From Pseudomonas sp. MN1F (GTDB lineage: Bacteria > Pseudomonadota > Gammaproteobacteria > Pseudomonadales > Pseudomonadaceae), in assembly GCF_009391885.1 (NCBI RefSeq), contig NZ_VZII01000029.1, positions 24,751-88,750 of the forward strand: DNA of 64,000 nt, written 5' to 3'. The notes under the pieces are model-generated. The model did not search any database and had not been told where the DNA came from. It worked only from the letters and a program-made list of their open reading frames with translations. Numbering within the stretch: position 1 is the stretch's first letter; each line of letters begins with the position of its first letter. The position numbers and the translations under genes were made by a program. Shown here in pieces: positions 45,017 to 54,089 of this stretch.

Positions 45017-45733
45017 TCAATGCCCGCCCAGATACGCGTTGCGTACTTCTTCGTTGACTAGCAACTCCTGCCCCGTCCCGCTCATGCGGATCTGCCCGTT
45101 GACCATCACATAGGCCCGGTCCGACAGCTTCAAGGCGTGGTTGGCGTTCTGCTCCACCAGGAAGATGGTCATCCCGCTCTTGGCCAGTTCACGCAGGGTG
45201 GCGAAGATCTGCTTGACCACGATCGGCGCCAGCCCCAGCGATGGCTCGTCCAGCAGCAACAGCTTCGGCCGGCTCATCAGCGCCCGGGCAATGGCCAGCA
45301 TCTGCTGCTCGCCACCGGACATGGTCATGGCCCGCTGATTGCGCCGCTCCTTCAGGCGCGGGAACAGCTCGAACATGCGCTGCATGTCTTCAGCGGCATA
45401 TTTGTCGCCGATGGGGATGGTGCCCATCATCAGGTTCTCCTCGACAGTCATGTCGGGGAACACCCGGCGACCTTCCGGCGACTGGGCAATGCCGTTGGAG
45501 GCGATGTAGTGCGACGACTTGCGGGTGATGTCGGTGCCCCGGTAGACGATATGCCCCGCCGCCGCGCGCGGCTGGCCGAAGATCGACATCAGCAGGGTCG
45601 ACTTGCCGGCGCCGTTGGCACCGATCAGGCTCACCGTCTCGCCTTCGTTGATGTGCATCGAGACCTTTTTCAGCGCCTGGATCGGCCCGTAGAAGACGTC
45701 CAGTTCCTTCAGTTCGAGAATGGGTGCACTCAT
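45017..45733 (-). CDS. livF: LivF, branched-chain amino acid ABC transporter ATPase
   Basis: 238-residue ABC ATPase. Walker A is GANGAGKSTL, signature MSGGEQQMLAIARAL and Walker B LLLLDEPSLGLAP, with H/Q-loop residues as usual. It begins ELKELDVFYGPIQALKKVS. With LivG it drives uptake of leucine, isoleucine and valine. Last gene of livKHMGF, with ATGA overlap to livG. It borders the AT-rich island on the other side. Confidence 0.94.
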   Translation of the reverse strand: MSAPILELKELDVFYGPIQALKKVSMHINEGETVSLIGANGAGKSTLLMSIFGQPRAAAGHIVYRGTDITRKSSHYIASNGIAQSPEGRRVFPDMTVEENLMMGTIPIGDKYAAEDMQRMFELFPRLKERRNQRAMTMSGGEQQMLAIARALMSRPKLLLLDEPSLGLAPIVVKQIFATLRELAKSGMTIFLVEQNANHALKLSDRAYVMVNGQIRMSGTGQELLVNEEVRNAYLGGH

Positions 45734-46605
45734 ACCAGTTCCTCTTCGTCGGCACCCAGGTAGGCGGCGATCACCGTCGGGTTGTGGCGGATTTCCTGCG
45801 GCGCGCCTTCGGCGATCACGTTGCCGTGGTCGAGCACGACAATGTGGTCGGAAATGCTCATGACCATGCCCATGTCGTGTTCGATCAGCACCACGGTGAT
45901 GTCGTGCTCGTCACGCAGCACACGGATCATGCGGCTCAGGGCTTCGGTCTCCTGCGGGTTGAGGCCGGCAGCCGGCTCGTCCAGGCAGATGATCTTCGGC
46001 CGTGTGCACATGGCCCGGGCGATTTCCAGGCGGCGCTGCTGGCCATACGACAGCTCGCCGGCCAGGCGGTTGGCGCAATCGACCAGGTCGACCACTTCCA
46101 GCCAGTAGAACGCGTGGTCCAGGGCGTCGCTCTCGGCCTTGCGGTAGGCCTTGGTGTTGAGCACCCCGGCCAGCAGGTTGCGGTTGACCCACATGTGCTG
46201 GGCCACCAGCAGGTTTTCCACCACCGACATTTCCTTGAACAGGCGAATGTTCTGGAAGGTCCGCGCCAGGCCGGCACGGTTGACCAGGTGGGTACCGCCG
46301 AACATCTTGTAGTACAGGCGGTTGGCAAAGCGCGCAGGCGACACGAAGTCGGCCGCCTGGAAGCGCTCGCCAAGCAGCTGGATGACGTTGGTGTGGCTGC
46401 CACGCACGTTCAGCTCGATGCGCCCGCCACTGGCCTTGTAGAAGCCGGTCAGGCAGTTGAACACAGTGGTCTTGCCGGCACCGTTGGGGCCGATCAGGGC
46501 AAAGATCTGGTTGCGTTTGACCTTCAGGCTGACGTCGCTGAGCGCCTTGATGCCGCCGAACTGCATCATCAGGTTGTCGACCGAGAGAATGATTTCGTCG
46601 CTCAT
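45730..46605 (-). CDS. livG: LivG, branched-chain amino acid ABC transporter ATPase
   Basis: 291-residue ABC ATPase, with Walker A GPNGAGKTTVF, signature LSYGQQRRLEIARAM and Walker B IICLDEPAAGLNPQE. The H-loop is VLIEHDMGMV. Contains the LivG-type insert between Walker A and the signature. Overlaps livM by 4 bp and livF by 4 bp, so all three are coupled. Confidence 0.94.
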   Translation of the reverse strand: MSDEIILSVDNLMMQFGGIKALSDVSLKVKRNQIFALIGPNGAGKTTVFNCLTGFYKASGGRIELNVRGSHTNVIQLLGERFQAADFVSPARFANRLYYKMFGGTHLVNRAGLARTFQNIRLFKEMSVVENLLVAQHMWVNRNLLAGVLNTKAYRKAESDALDHAFYWLEVVDLVDCANRLAGELSYGQQRRLEIARAMCTRPKIICLDEPAAGLNPQETEALSRMIRVLRDEHDITVVLIEHDMGMVMSISDHIVVLDHGNVIAEGAPQEIRHNPTVIAAYLGADEEELV

Positions 46606-47903
46606 GGCGCCACTCCTTTACGCGGGGTCACACCGGTACGGCTGATGCGGATCAGCCCACGCGGTCGCCAGATCATCATCAGCACCATCAGCACACCGAA
46701 CAGCAGCACGCGGTACTCCGAGAAGCTGCGCAGCAGCTCCGGCGCCACGGTCAGCACGAACGCCGCGATCACCACGCCAACGGTCGAGCCCATGCCGCCG
46801 AGGACGACGATGGCGAGGATCAGCGCCGACTCGAAGAAGGTAAACGACGACGGGTTGACGAAGCCCTGGTAGGTGGCGAAGAACACCCCGGCAAGGCCCG
46901 CGGTGGAAGCACCGAGGGTGAAGGCCGAGAGCTTGACCAGCACGTGGTTCAGGCCCATCGAGCGGCAGGCGATCTCGTCTTCGCGCAGCGCTTCCCAGGC
47001 GCGGCCGACGGGCATGCGGGTCAGCCGGTGCTTGATGTACAGCACCGCCAGCACGACGATGAACAGCACGGCGTAGATGAACACGAACTTGAGGTTGGCG
47101 TTGTAGTCGATGCCGAGGAACTCGTGGATCGGCACCCCGCCGTCCTTGGCCCTGCGGCCGAATTCCAGGCCGAAGAAGGTCGGCGACGGCGCCGGCATGC
47201 CGTTCGGGCCGCCGGTGAACGACAGCCAGTTGTTCAGCACCAGGCGAATGATCTCGCCAAAGCCCAGGGTCACGATCGCCAGGTAGTCACCGTGCATTCG
47301 CAACACCGGGAAGCCGAGGATACAACCCGCCAACGCCGCCGCGATGGCCGCCAGCGGCAGCACGCTCCAGAAGCCCAGGCCGAGGTACTGGTAACCCAGC
47401 GCCAGGCCATAGGCACCAATGGCGTAGAACGCCACATAGCCCAGGTCGAGCAAGCCGGCGAGGCCGACCACGATGTTCAAGCCCAGGCCCAGCAGCACGT
47501 AGATGAGGCCGAGGATGACCACGGTCAGCAGGTACTTGTTGGCGAATACCGGGAAGATGATGGCGATCACCACCAGCGCCGGGATGATGTAGCGCAACCG
47601 CGACTTGTAGTCCGGCGCGTTGACGTGCACGCCCGACCCGCCGCTGTCGAAGCCTTCGAGCATGCGCCGCCCGGCAGCGGTCTGCACGTAGAGGCTGAGC
47701 AGGAAGCGCCCGAGCATCACCCCGCCGACCAGCCACGCCACCCGGCGTGGTTCGGCGTTGAAGGTGTAGCCGTCGAGCACCACGCCGACGATCGGGCCGA
47801 ACACGATGAGCGCCAGCAGGCCGGCGACGATGGTCTCCAGCAGGCTGCGCTTGATGTCGAAACCTTTGGTTTCAGAGGCAGAAGCAATCTTGGCAATCGA
47901 CAT
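46602..47903 (-). CDS. livM: LivM, branched-chain amino acid ABC transporter permease
   Basis: 433-residue inner-membrane permease with about eleven helices and the family block LGLGLNIVVGLAGLLDLGYVAFYAIGAYG. The C terminus carries ESALILAIVVLGGMGSTVGVV. The start is taken as ATG 47903, which has AAGGTG at good spacing; a GTG at 47909 lies too close to that site. It begins 2 bp after the livH stop. Forms the channel with LivH. Confidence 0.93.
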   Translation of the reverse strand: MSIAKIASASETKGFDIKRSLLETIVAGLLALIVFGPIVGVVLDGYTFNAEPRRVAWLVGGVMLGRFLLSLYVQTAAGRRMLEGFDSGGSGVHVNAPDYKSRLRYIIPALVVIAIIFPVFANKYLLTVVILGLIYVLLGLGLNIVVGLAGLLDLGYVAFYAIGAYGLALGYQYLGLGFWSVLPLAAIAAALAGCILGFPVLRMHGDYLAIVTLGFGEIIRLVLNNWLSFTGGPNGMPAPSPTFFGLEFGRRAKDGGVPIHEFLGIDYNANLKFVFIYAVLFIVVLAVLYIKHRLTRMPVGRAWEALREDEIACRSMGLNHVLVKLSAFTLGASTAGLAGVFFATYQGFVNPSSFTFFESALILAIVVLGGMGSTVGVVIAAFVLTVAPELLRSFSEYRVLLFGVLMVLMMIWRPRGLIRISRTGVTPRKGVAP

Positions 47904-47905
47904 GT

Positions 47906-48820
47906 TCACACCTTAGCCACGAGCGGGCGACCCAGCAGGCCTTGTGGGCGGAAGATAAGGATCATCACCAGCAGCGAGAAGCTGAACACGTCCTTGTAGT
48001 CGGAGTTGATCAGGCCAGAGAACAGCGACTCGGAAATGCCCAGGATGATCCCGCCGAGCATGGCGCCAGGCAGCGATCCGATGCCGCCCAGTACCGCGGC
48101 AGTGAACGCCTTGATACCGATGATGAAGCCGGCGTAGAAGTCGAAGGTGCCGTAGTTGAGGGTAATCAGCACGCCGGCCAGCGCGGCCATCACCGCACCG
48201 ATGACGAACACGTAGGAAATCACCCGGTCGGTGTTGATGCCGAGGATCGAGGCCATCTTGCGGTCTTGCTGGGTGGCGCGGCACATGCGGCCGAGCTTGG
48301 TGTACTTGATCACGTAAGTGAGCAGGCCCATGCCGACGAACGCCGCCACCAGGATGAAGATCTTGGTGTAGGTCAGTTGCACGAAGCCAGTGCCGACTTC
48401 GATGCGCATGGCGCCTTCGAGCAGGGTCGGCACGCCTTGCTGGCGGGCGCCCTGGCTGATCTGTGCGTAGTTCTGCAGGATCAGCGAGATGCCGATGGCA
48501 CTGATCAGCGGTGCCAGGCGGGTGGAGTTGCGCAGGGGTTTGTAGGCGATGCGCTCGATGGTGAAGCCATACACGCCCGTGACGACGATGGTGAACAACA
48601 GCGTGCCCAGCATCAGCAGGGGGAACGACTCGACACCGAAATAGGCCAGCAATGCCAGGCTGATCGCCGCGAGGTACGCGGAGATCATGTACACCTCGCC
48701 GTGCGCGAAGTTGATCATGCCGATGATGCCATAGACCATTGTGTAGCCGATGGCGATCAGGCCATAGACCGACCCGAGGGTCAGGCCGTTGACCAGTTGC
48801 TGCAGGAAAATACCATCCAT
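47906..48820 (-). CDS. livH: LivH, branched-chain amino acid ABC transporter permease
   Basis: 304-residue permease with about eight helices, including the LTLGSVYGLIAIGYTMVYGIIGMINFAHGEVYM N-terminal signature and the late FTAAVLGGIGSLPGAMLGG. Partner of LivM. It lies 154 bp after the binding-protein gene, with a strong hairpin between them that probably lowers its expression relative to livK. Confidence 0.94.
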   Translation of the reverse strand: MDGIFLQQLVNGLTLGSVYGLIAIGYTMVYGIIGMINFAHGEVYMISAYLAAISLALLAYFGVESFPLLMLGTLLFTIVVTGVYGFTIERIAYKPLRNSTRLAPLISAIGISLILQNYAQISQGARQQGVPTLLEGAMRIEVGTGFVQLTYTKIFILVAAFVGMGLLTYVIKYTKLGRMCRATQQDRKMASILGINTDRVISYVFVIGAVMAALAGVLITLNYGTFDFYAGFIIGIKAFTAAVLGGIGSLPGAMLGGIILGISESLFSGLINSDYKDVFSFSLLVMILIFRPQGLLGRPLVAKV

Positions 48821-48940
48821 AACGCAATCTCACCTGAGCGAGACTGCACCAGTGCTGACGACCACAAGCCACGGATGAAACGGGACTGGCAGCGCAGAAC
48901 CGTGCAGGTCTCCAAATAAGGACAGGTACCGCGGGGGCAA

Positions 48941-48964
48941 TGGCCCGGACCGGTGTCCGGGCCA
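48941..48964 (-). other. Intercistronic hairpin between livK and livH
   Basis: Perfect 10-bp arms (48941-48950 and 48955-48964) around CGGT. It lies 11 bases after the livK stop on the minus strand. It lacks a U-tract, so it probably stabilises the livK end or partly attenuates downstream genes. Confidence 0.6.
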
Positions 48965-48974
48965 GCTGCCGTTA

Positions 48975-50111
48975 TTATTTTTGTTTTTCCAGCTGGTGGT
49001 ACTTGCCGTCCTTGTCCCACTGGTAGACCACGTAGTCGGAGACGGTCAGGTCGCCCTTGCTGTCCCACTTCTTCTCGCCCATGACGGTCTTGACCGGGTT
49101 GGCCTTGAGCCACTTGGCAGCGTCTTCGCCCTTGTTCGTCTTGGCGCCGTTGAACGCGGCGGCCAGCGCCTGCAGCGAGGCGTAGGCGTACAGGGTGTAG
49201 CCTTCAGGCTCGGTACCGTTCTTGCGGAACTCTTCGACCACCGCCTTGCTGTCCGGCAGCAGGCGCGGGTCGGCGCCGAAGGTCATGTACACGCCATCGA
49301 CGTACTGGGCGCCGCCGGCGGTGGACACCAGTTCGTCAGTGACGATGCCGTCATCGGACATGAACTTGACGTCCTTCAGGCCCTGCTCGCGCAACTGGCG
49401 TACCAGCGGCCCGGCTTCCGGGTGCAGGCCACCGAAGTAGACCACGTCGGCACCGGCGGCACGGATCTTGGTGACCACGGCGCTGAAGTCTTTCTCGCCG
49501 CGGGTCAGGCCTTCATACAGCACCGGCTTGACGCCACGCTTCTCCAGCTGAGCCTTGGTCGCATCGGCCAGGCCCTGGCCGTAGGTGTCCTTGTCGTGCA
49601 GCACCGCAACCTTCTTGCCCTTGAGCACGTCGACGATGTAATCGCCGGCGACGATACCCTGCTGGTCGTCACGGCCGCACATACGGAACATGGCAGAAAG
49701 GCCACGCTCGGTAACTTGCGGGTTGGTGGAGCCGGGGGTGATGGCGATCACACCGGCTTCGTCATACACCTCGGAGGCCGGGATGGTGTTGGAGGAGCAG
49801 AAGTGCCCGACCACGCCGATCACCTTGTCCTGGTCAACCAGGCGGTTGGCCACGGCCACGGCCTGCTTCGGCTCGCAGGCGTCATCGCCTTTCACCAGGA
49901 CGATCTTCTCGCCATTCACGCCGCCTGCGGCGTTGATCTTGTCGGCCGCTGCCTGCGCACCTTTCATGTACTGCTCGCCAAACGCTGCGTTGGCTCCGGT
50001 CATGGGGCCCGCGACGCCGATCTTGACGTCGGCCTGAACATACGAAGAAACACCCAGTGCCGTAGCTACGGCCAGAGCCAGGAAACCTTTCTTGTAAAAC
50101 GTCTGCGACAT
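48975..50111 (-). CDS. livK: LivK/BraC, branched-chain amino acid binding protein
   Basis: 378-residue periplasmic class I binding protein with a signal peptide (about 1-27, ending SSYVQA). It begins the mature fold DVKIGVAGPMTGANAAFGEQY, the usual BraC/LivK start, and ends with a lysine-rich tail. Delivers leucine, isoleucine and valine, and perhaps alanine or threonine, to LivHMGF. A sigma-54-type promoter lies about 63 bp upstream. Confidence 0.94.
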   Translation of the reverse strand: MSQTFYKKGFLALAVATALGVSSYVQADVKIGVAGPMTGANAAFGEQYMKGAQAAADKINAAGGVNGEKIVLVKGDDACEPKQAVAVANRLVDQDKVIGVVGHFCSSNTIPASEVYDEAGVIAITPGSTNPQVTERGLSAMFRMCGRDDQQGIVAGDYIVDVLKGKKVAVLHDKDTYGQGLADATKAQLEKRGVKPVLYEGLTRGEKDFSAVVTKIRAAGADVVYFGGLHPEAGPLVRQLREQGLKDVKFMSDDGIVTDELVSTAGGAQYVDGVYMTFGADPRLLPDSKAVVEEFRKNGTEPEGYTLYAYASLQALAAAFNGAKTNKGEDAAKWLKANPVKTVMGEKKWDSKGDLTVSDYVVYQWDKDGKYHQLEKQK

Positions 50112-50173
50112 GAGGTGGTGCTCCTAGAGTTTTTTTTTGGTTGGCACTACAACTTCTCAGCCCTGTGCTCAGA

Positions 50174-50188
50174 GCAAGGGCCGTGCCA
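50174..50188 (-). promoter_or_regulatory. Sigma-54-type (-24/-12) promoter of livKHMGF
   Basis: On the minus strand the site reads TGGCACGGCCCTTGC: GG, ten bases, GC, matching the consensus TGGCACG-N4-TTGC completely. Transcription should start near 50162, giving a leader of about 50 bases. It implies RpoN control, probably through NtrC. Confidence 0.8.
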
Positions 50189-50221
50189 TCGGTTTTGTGT
50201 TCCGGGAAAACACACTGCAAA

Positions 50222-50239
50222 GGTCGCCCCCAAGCGACC
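50222..50239 (+). other. Hairpin followed by a T-rich stretch, upstream of livK
   Basis: GGTCGC (50222-50227) pairs with GCGACC (50234-50239), followed by GACGGCC and TTTTCTTTATT on the plus strand. It could be a small-RNA terminator or a leader structure; orientation is uncertain. Confidence 0.35.
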
Positions 50240-50476
50240 GACGGCCTTTTCTTTATTGAGCGTGCAACCGTCTGCCACGCGGCAGGCGCCACCACACGTA
50301 CAGACAAGGAGCAACCGTCGAGTGCCATCATTGCAACCCTGGCAAGTGTTTACGTGCAACCGCCCTGTAACAGTGGACGTCACCGAAGTGCACACCGCTG
50401 GTGCGCGACTGCTACAGGCAGCACTGTTTCAAGGCTAGCTGGTGCACGGAAAAATCACCTGATTTGGCCATTACGC

Positions 50477-50516
50477 GGCCTCCATGGGGGCGGGCTTGCC
50501 CGCGAAGAGGCCGGCC
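50477..50516. repeat. REP-like element upstream of pncB
   Basis: GGCCTC and GAGGCC flank CGGGC-TT-GCCCG, the core P. putida REP structure (single copy). Confidence 0.65.
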
Positions 50517-50582
50517 CAGACACAACACGACTGAAAAGACTGGCACAATGTCCGCCATTCGCCGTTTCCGGAGCCCCCTTTG

Positions 50583-51788
50583 ATGAGCGAGAGCGCATTC
50601 GCCGAGCGCATCGTGCACAACCTGCTCGACACCGACTTCTACAAGCTCACCATGATGCAGGGCGTGCTACACAACTACCCAGACGCCGACGTCGAATGGG
50701 AATTCCGCTGCCGCAACGGCGAGGACCTGCGCCCCTACCTTGGCGAGATTCGCCACCAGCTGGAACTGCTCAGCGACCTCACCCTCGATGATGGCCAGCC
50801 GGCCTTCCTCGAACGCATCAGCTTCCTCAAGCCCGACTTCCTGCGCTTTCTGCGCCTGTTCCGCTTCAACCTGCGCTATGTGCGCATCGGCATCGACAAC
50901 GACCAACTGTTCTTGCGCCTGAAAGGCCCCTGGCTGCACGTGATCCTGTTCGAAGTGCCGCTGCTGGCGATCATCAGCGAAGTGCGCAACCGCCACCTGC
51001 ACCCCCGCATGCGCCTGGCCGATGCCCGAGATCAGCTGTATCGCAAGTTCGACTGGCTGCGCGCCCACGCCAGCGACGACGAACTGGCCGAGCTGCAGGT
51101 GGCCGATTTCGGCACCCGCCGGCGCTTTTCCAGCCGCGTGCAGGAAGACGTGGTGCGCGTACTGCGCGATGACTTCCCAGGTCGCTTCGTCGGTACCAGC
51201 AACGTCGACCTGGCATGGAAACTGGATATCAAGCCACTGGGCACCATGGCCCACGAGTGGATCATGGCCCATCAGCAGCTCGGCCCGCGCCTGATCGACA
51301 GTCAGATCGCCGCGCTGGACTGCTGGGTTCGCGAATACCGCGGCCTGCTCGGCATCGCCCTGACCGACTGCATCACCATGGATGCCTTCCTCAACGATTT
51401 CGACTTGTACTTCGCCAAGCTGTTCGACGGCCTGCGCCATGACTCGGGCGAGCCGGTGGCCTGGGCGGAAAAAGCCATCGCCCACTACCAGATGCTGGGT
51501 ATCGACCCGATGACCAAGACCCTGGTGTTTTCCGATGGCCTCAACCTGACCCGCTCGCTGGAAATCTTCCGTGCCCTGCGTGGTCGCATCAACGTCAGTT
51601 TCGGCATCGGCACCAACCTCACCTGCGACATCCCCGGTGTGGCGCCGATGAACATCGTGCTTAAAATGACCGACTGCAACGGCTCGCCGGTGGCGAAAAT
51701 CTCGGACGAAGCCGCCAAGACCCAATGCCGCGACGAGAACTTCGTCGCCTACATGCGTCACGTATTCAAAGTCCCCAGCAAGGAGTAA
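50583..51788 (+). CDS. pncB: PncB, nicotinate phosphoribosyltransferase
   Basis: 401-residue cytosolic enzyme that makes nicotinate mononucleotide from nicotinate and PRPP, with ATP stimulation. It starts [26 protein letters not shown]. The [14 protein letters not shown] and [12 protein letters not shown] motifs, the RHDSGEP stretch and [13 protein letters not shown] near the C terminus are typical. The ATG at 50583 is chosen over an adjacent TTG at 50580. nadE follows 3 bp later, forming a two-gene NAD salvage operon. Confidence 0.95.
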   Translation: MSESAFAERIVHNLLDTDFYKLTMMQGVLHNYPDADVEWEFRCRNGEDLRPYLGEIRHQLELLSDLTLDDGQPAFLERISFLKPDFLRFLRLFRFNLRYVRIGIDNDQLFLRLKGPWLHVILFEVPLLAIISEVRNRHLHPRMRLADARDQLYRKFDWLRAHASDDELAELQVADFGTRRRFSSRVQEDVVRVLRDDFPGRFVGTSNVDLAWKLDIKPLGTMAHEWIMAHQQLGPRLIDSQIAALDCWVREYRGLLGIALTDCITMDAFLNDFDLYFAKLFDGLRHDSGEPVAWAEKAIAHYQMLGIDPMTKTLVFSDGLNLTRSLEIFRALRGRINVSFGIGTNLTCDIPGVAPMNIVLKMTDCNGSPVAKISDEAAKTQCRDENFVAYMRHVFKVPSKE

Positions 51789-51791
51789 CCC

Positions 51792-52619
51792 ATGCAAGCG
51801 GTTCAGCAAGAGATTGCCCAGGCGCTGAAGGTTCAGCCGCCGTTCGCCGACGCCGCTGCGCTCGAGGCCGAAGTCGCCCGGCGCGTGGCGTTCATCAAGG
51901 ACTGCCTGGCCAACGCCCGGCTCAAGACCCTGGTGCTAGGCATCAGTGGCGGCGTCGATTCGCTGACAGCTGCCCTGCTCGCCCAGCGCGCCGTCAACGA
52001 GCTGCGCGCCGAAACCGGCGACAAGGCCTACACCTTCATCGCCGTGCGCCTGCCGTACCAGGTGCAGCATGACGAGCACGACGCCCAGGCCTGCCTGGAG
52101 GTGATCAAGGCCGATGAAGTGCACACCGTCGACATCGCCCCGGCCGTGCGCGCGCTGGCGGCGGAAGTGGTGGAATTGAAGAACGGCTCGCCGACCCTGG
52201 TGGACTTCGTGGTCGGCAATGTCAAGGCGCGCACGCGCATGGTTGCCCAGTACACCATCGCCGGCGCCCGCGCGGGCCTGGTGATTGGCACCGACCACGC
52301 TGCCGAGGCGGTGATGGGCTTCTTTACCAAGTTCGGGGACGGTGCTTGCGACCTGGCGCCGCTGAGCGGGCTGGTGAAAAACCAGGTGCGGGCGATTGCG
52401 CGCAGCTTTGGTGCGCCGGAGTCATTGGTGGAAAAGGTGCCGACTGCGGACCTGGAAGACCTGGAGCCGGGCAAGCCGGACGAGGCTTCCCATGGCGTGA
52501 CCTACCAGCAGATCGATGCCTTCCTGCATGGGCAGCCGGTGGATCAGGAGGCGTTCGACATCATCGTCGCTACCTACCGCAAGACCCAGCACAAGCGCGA
52601 ACTGCCGTTCGCCCCGTGA
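51792..52619 (+). CDS. nadE: NadE, NH3-dependent NAD+ synthetase
   Basis: 275-residue synthetase that amidates nicotinate adenine dinucleotide using ammonia. The pyrophosphate loop is [14 protein letters not shown] near residue 47, and [26 protein letters not shown] is the family signature. The protein lacks a glutaminase domain. Its stop is followed by a strong hairpin. Together with PncB it completes the Preiss-Handler salvage step. Confidence 0.95.
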   Translation: MQAVQQEIAQALKVQPPFADAAALEAEVARRVAFIKDCLANARLKTLVLGISGGVDSLTAALLAQRAVNELRAETGDKAYTFIAVRLPYQVQHDEHDAQACLEVIKADEVHTVDIAPAVRALAAEVVELKNGSPTLVDFVVGNVKARTRMVAQYTIAGARAGLVIGTDHAAEAVMGFFTKFGDGACDLAPLSGLVKNQVRAIARSFGAPESLVEKVPTADLEDLEPGKPDEASHGVTYQQIDAFLHGQPVDQEAFDIIVATYRKTQHKRELPFAP

Positions 52620-52626
52620 AAACGAA

Positions 52627-52647
52627 CGGGGCCGCCATGCGGCCCCG
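52627..52647. terminator. Bidirectional hairpin between nadE and azu
   Basis: CGGGGCCGC pairs with GCGGCCCCG around CAT, 8 bp after the nadE stop and 15 bp before the end of azu, which converges on it. Confidence 0.6.
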
Positions 52648-52662
52648 CTTATCACTGCATGC

Positions 52663-53112
52663 TTACTTGAGCGTGACAGTGCCTTTCATCATCGAGATGT
52701 GGCCCGGGAACGAGCAGAAGAAGCCGTACTTCTGATCAGCGGCCAGCTTGGATACATCGAACGTCAGCTTGTCTGTCTCGCCAGCGCCAATGATCTTGGT
52801 GTGGGCGATGACGCGCTCATCACCGGCCTTCAGGTAGTTCTTCTCGATCCCGGCGGCCAGGCCGTCGGTAGCGATCGGCTGCATGTCAGCTTCCTTGCTG
52901 ATGACCACGTTGTGGCCCATGACGTTCTTCGGCAGGCTGCCGGAGTGGGTCAGGTTGACGGTGAATTCCTTGCAGCTCTTGTCGACGACGATCTCCTTGG
53001 TGTTGAAGGACATCTGGTCGGTCGAGTCGACAGTTACCGAACATTCGGCTGCGAAGACAGAAGCGCTGGCGAGGGTCAGCAGGGATACCGCTACAGCTTT
53101 CGCAAACATCAT
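52663..53112 (-). CDS. azu: Azurin
   Basis: 149-residue periplasmic blue copper protein. The signal peptide ends after A21, giving mature AECSV. The copper ligands are H67, C133, H138 and M142 (mature H46, C112, H117, M121), all present in GHNVV and [11 protein letters not shown]. The disulfide C24-C47 is conserved. It carries electrons to terminal or denitrification enzymes. Two adjacent ATGs (53112, 53109) are possible; AGGAG fits both. An Anr-like box lies upstream. Confidence 0.95.
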   Translation of the reverse strand: MMFAKAVAVSLLTLASASVFAAECSVTVDSTDQMSFNTKEIVVDKSCKEFTVNLTHSGSLPKNVMGHNVVISKEADMQPIATDGLAAGIEKNYLKAGDERVIAHTKIIGAGETDKLTFDVSKLAADQKYGFFCSFPGHISMMKGTVTLK

Positions 53113-53171
53113 GAATCTCCTTGGCAGGGTTTTATCAATTGCGAGACTGCCTGAAACCGTTCAGCCCCCTG

Positions 53172-53185
53172 CTGATATGGGTCAA
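53172..53185 (-). promoter_or_regulatory. Anr/FNR-like box upstream of azurin
   Basis: On the minus strand: TTGAC, four bases, ATCAG, matching TTGAT-N4-ATCAA at 8 of 10 positions (TTGAY-N4-RTCAA at 9). It lies about 60 bp before the azu ATG. Azurin in pseudomonads is linked to Anr; binding here is inferred. Confidence 0.45.
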
Positions 53186-53225
53186 GGGGGTGTCAAGTGG
53201 CCAGCCAGTTGAATTGTTCAATTGA

Positions 53226-53235
53226 TTGTATACAA
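53226..53235. promoter_or_regulatory. Perfect palindrome TTGTATACAA (possible GntR operator)
   Basis: A 10-bp perfect palindrome of the type bound by FadR/FCD-class GntR regulators. It lies about 70 bp before a small ORF with a strong ribosome site. No GntR gene is present in the window. Confidence 0.35.
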
Positions 53236-53303
53236 CCAATCTAAGGGCACATCATGCCCTTTTAATAGACGATGGGACAACCTCTCATTCAGGAGCAATC
53301 GCA

Positions 53304-53393
53304 ATGTCCCTCGCAAGTTTCATGAACAGCCTGCTCGCCGCCTACGCCCACGGGGCCACGGGTGCCAGTTGCGAATTCTCCCGACCGGAGTGA
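53304..53393 (+). CDS. Possible 29-residue small ORF or gene remnant
   Basis: ATG at 53304 follows CAGGAG at 8 bases; stop TGA at 53391. The peptide starts MSLASFMNSLLAAYAHG. It could be a small protein or the truncated start of a lost gene, since the ribosome site is better than expected by chance. No family recognised. Confidence 0.3.
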   Translation: MSLASFMNSLLAAYAHGATGASCEFSRPE

Positions 53394-53457
53394 AACCGGC
53401 CTTGGAACCGGCGGGCATGCGCCGTACCCTGTCGCCTTGAGTGACTGGAGATGAGCA

Positions 53458-54045
53458 ATGCCTGTACGTTCCGTTTGTGTCTTCTGCGGCGCCAGCATCG
53501 GCGCCAACCCTGCGTACCGTGAAGCGGCTGTCGCGCTTGGCCAGGCCATTGCCCGCCGCGGCCTGACGCTGGTCTACGGCGGCGGCGCGGTCGGCCTGAT
53601 GGGCACCGTCGCCGACGCGGCCATGGCGGCCGGCGGTGAGGTAATCGGGATCATCCCGGAAAGCCTGATGAACGCCGAGATCGGCCACAAGGGCCTGAGT
53701 CGCCTGGAAGTGGTCGACGGCATGCACGCGCGCAAGGCGCGCATGGCCGAACTGAGCGACGCCTTCATCGCCCTGCCGGGTGGGCTGGGTACGCTGGAGG
53801 AGCTGTTCGAGGTGTGGACCTGGGGGCAATTGGGCTATCACGCCAAGCCGCTGGGGCTGCTCGATGTGAACGGCTTCTATGAAAAGCTTGGCGGGTTCCT
53901 CGACCATATTGTCGAAGAAGGCTTCGTGCGCCCGCAACATCGGGCCATGTTGCTGCTGGCGCAGCAGGCGGATGAACTGCTGGACGGGATGGAGCGGTTC
54001 GAATCGCCGGTGCTGCCGAAGTGGGTCGACAAGAAGCCTGACTGA
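53458..54045 (+). CDS. LOG-family nucleotide 5'-monophosphate phosphoribohydrolase (TIGR00730)
   Basis: 195-residue Rossmann-fold protein starting [20 protein letters not shown]. The [15 protein letters not shown] loop and the [27 protein letters not shown] motif (with PGGxGTxxE) define the LOG family, which releases a free base from nucleotide monophosphates such as cytokinin ribotides. Substrate in bacteria is uncertain. It faces YgiQ with a small hairpin between them. Confidence 0.9.
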   Translation: MPVRSVCVFCGASIGANPAYREAAVALGQAIARRGLTLVYGGGAVGLMGTVADAAMAAGGEVIGIIPESLMNAEIGHKGLSRLEVVDGMHARKARMAELSDAFIALPGGLGTLEELFEVWTWGQLGYHAKPLGLLDVNGFYEKLGGFLDHIVEEGFVRPQHRAMLLLAQQADELLDGMERFESPVLPKWVDKKPD

Positions 54046-54057
54046 AGGCTGACATCC

Positions 54058-54078
54058 TGGGACCGCAAAACGGTCCCA
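54058..54078. terminator. Hairpin between the LOG gene and ygiQ
   Basis: TGGGACCG (54058-54065) pairs with CGGTCCCA (54071-54078) around CAAAA, between convergent genes. No U-tract. Confidence 0.55.
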
Positions 54079-54089
54079 AACTGGATCAG

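Larger units (their letters stand above)
50112..50582. other. livK/pncB intergenic region
   Basis: 471 bp between divergent genes. It holds a sigma-54-type promoter for livK, a hairpin at 50222-50239, a REP element at 50477-50516 and the pncB promoter region. A U-tract on the minus strand lies close to the livK start (50130-50138). No gene was recognised. Confidence 0.6.

Noticed and set aside
50553..50568. GG-N10-GC sequence before pncB as a sigma-54 promoter
   Set aside because: The -12 part is CCGC instead of TTGC and pncB is not a typical RpoN target; chance match.
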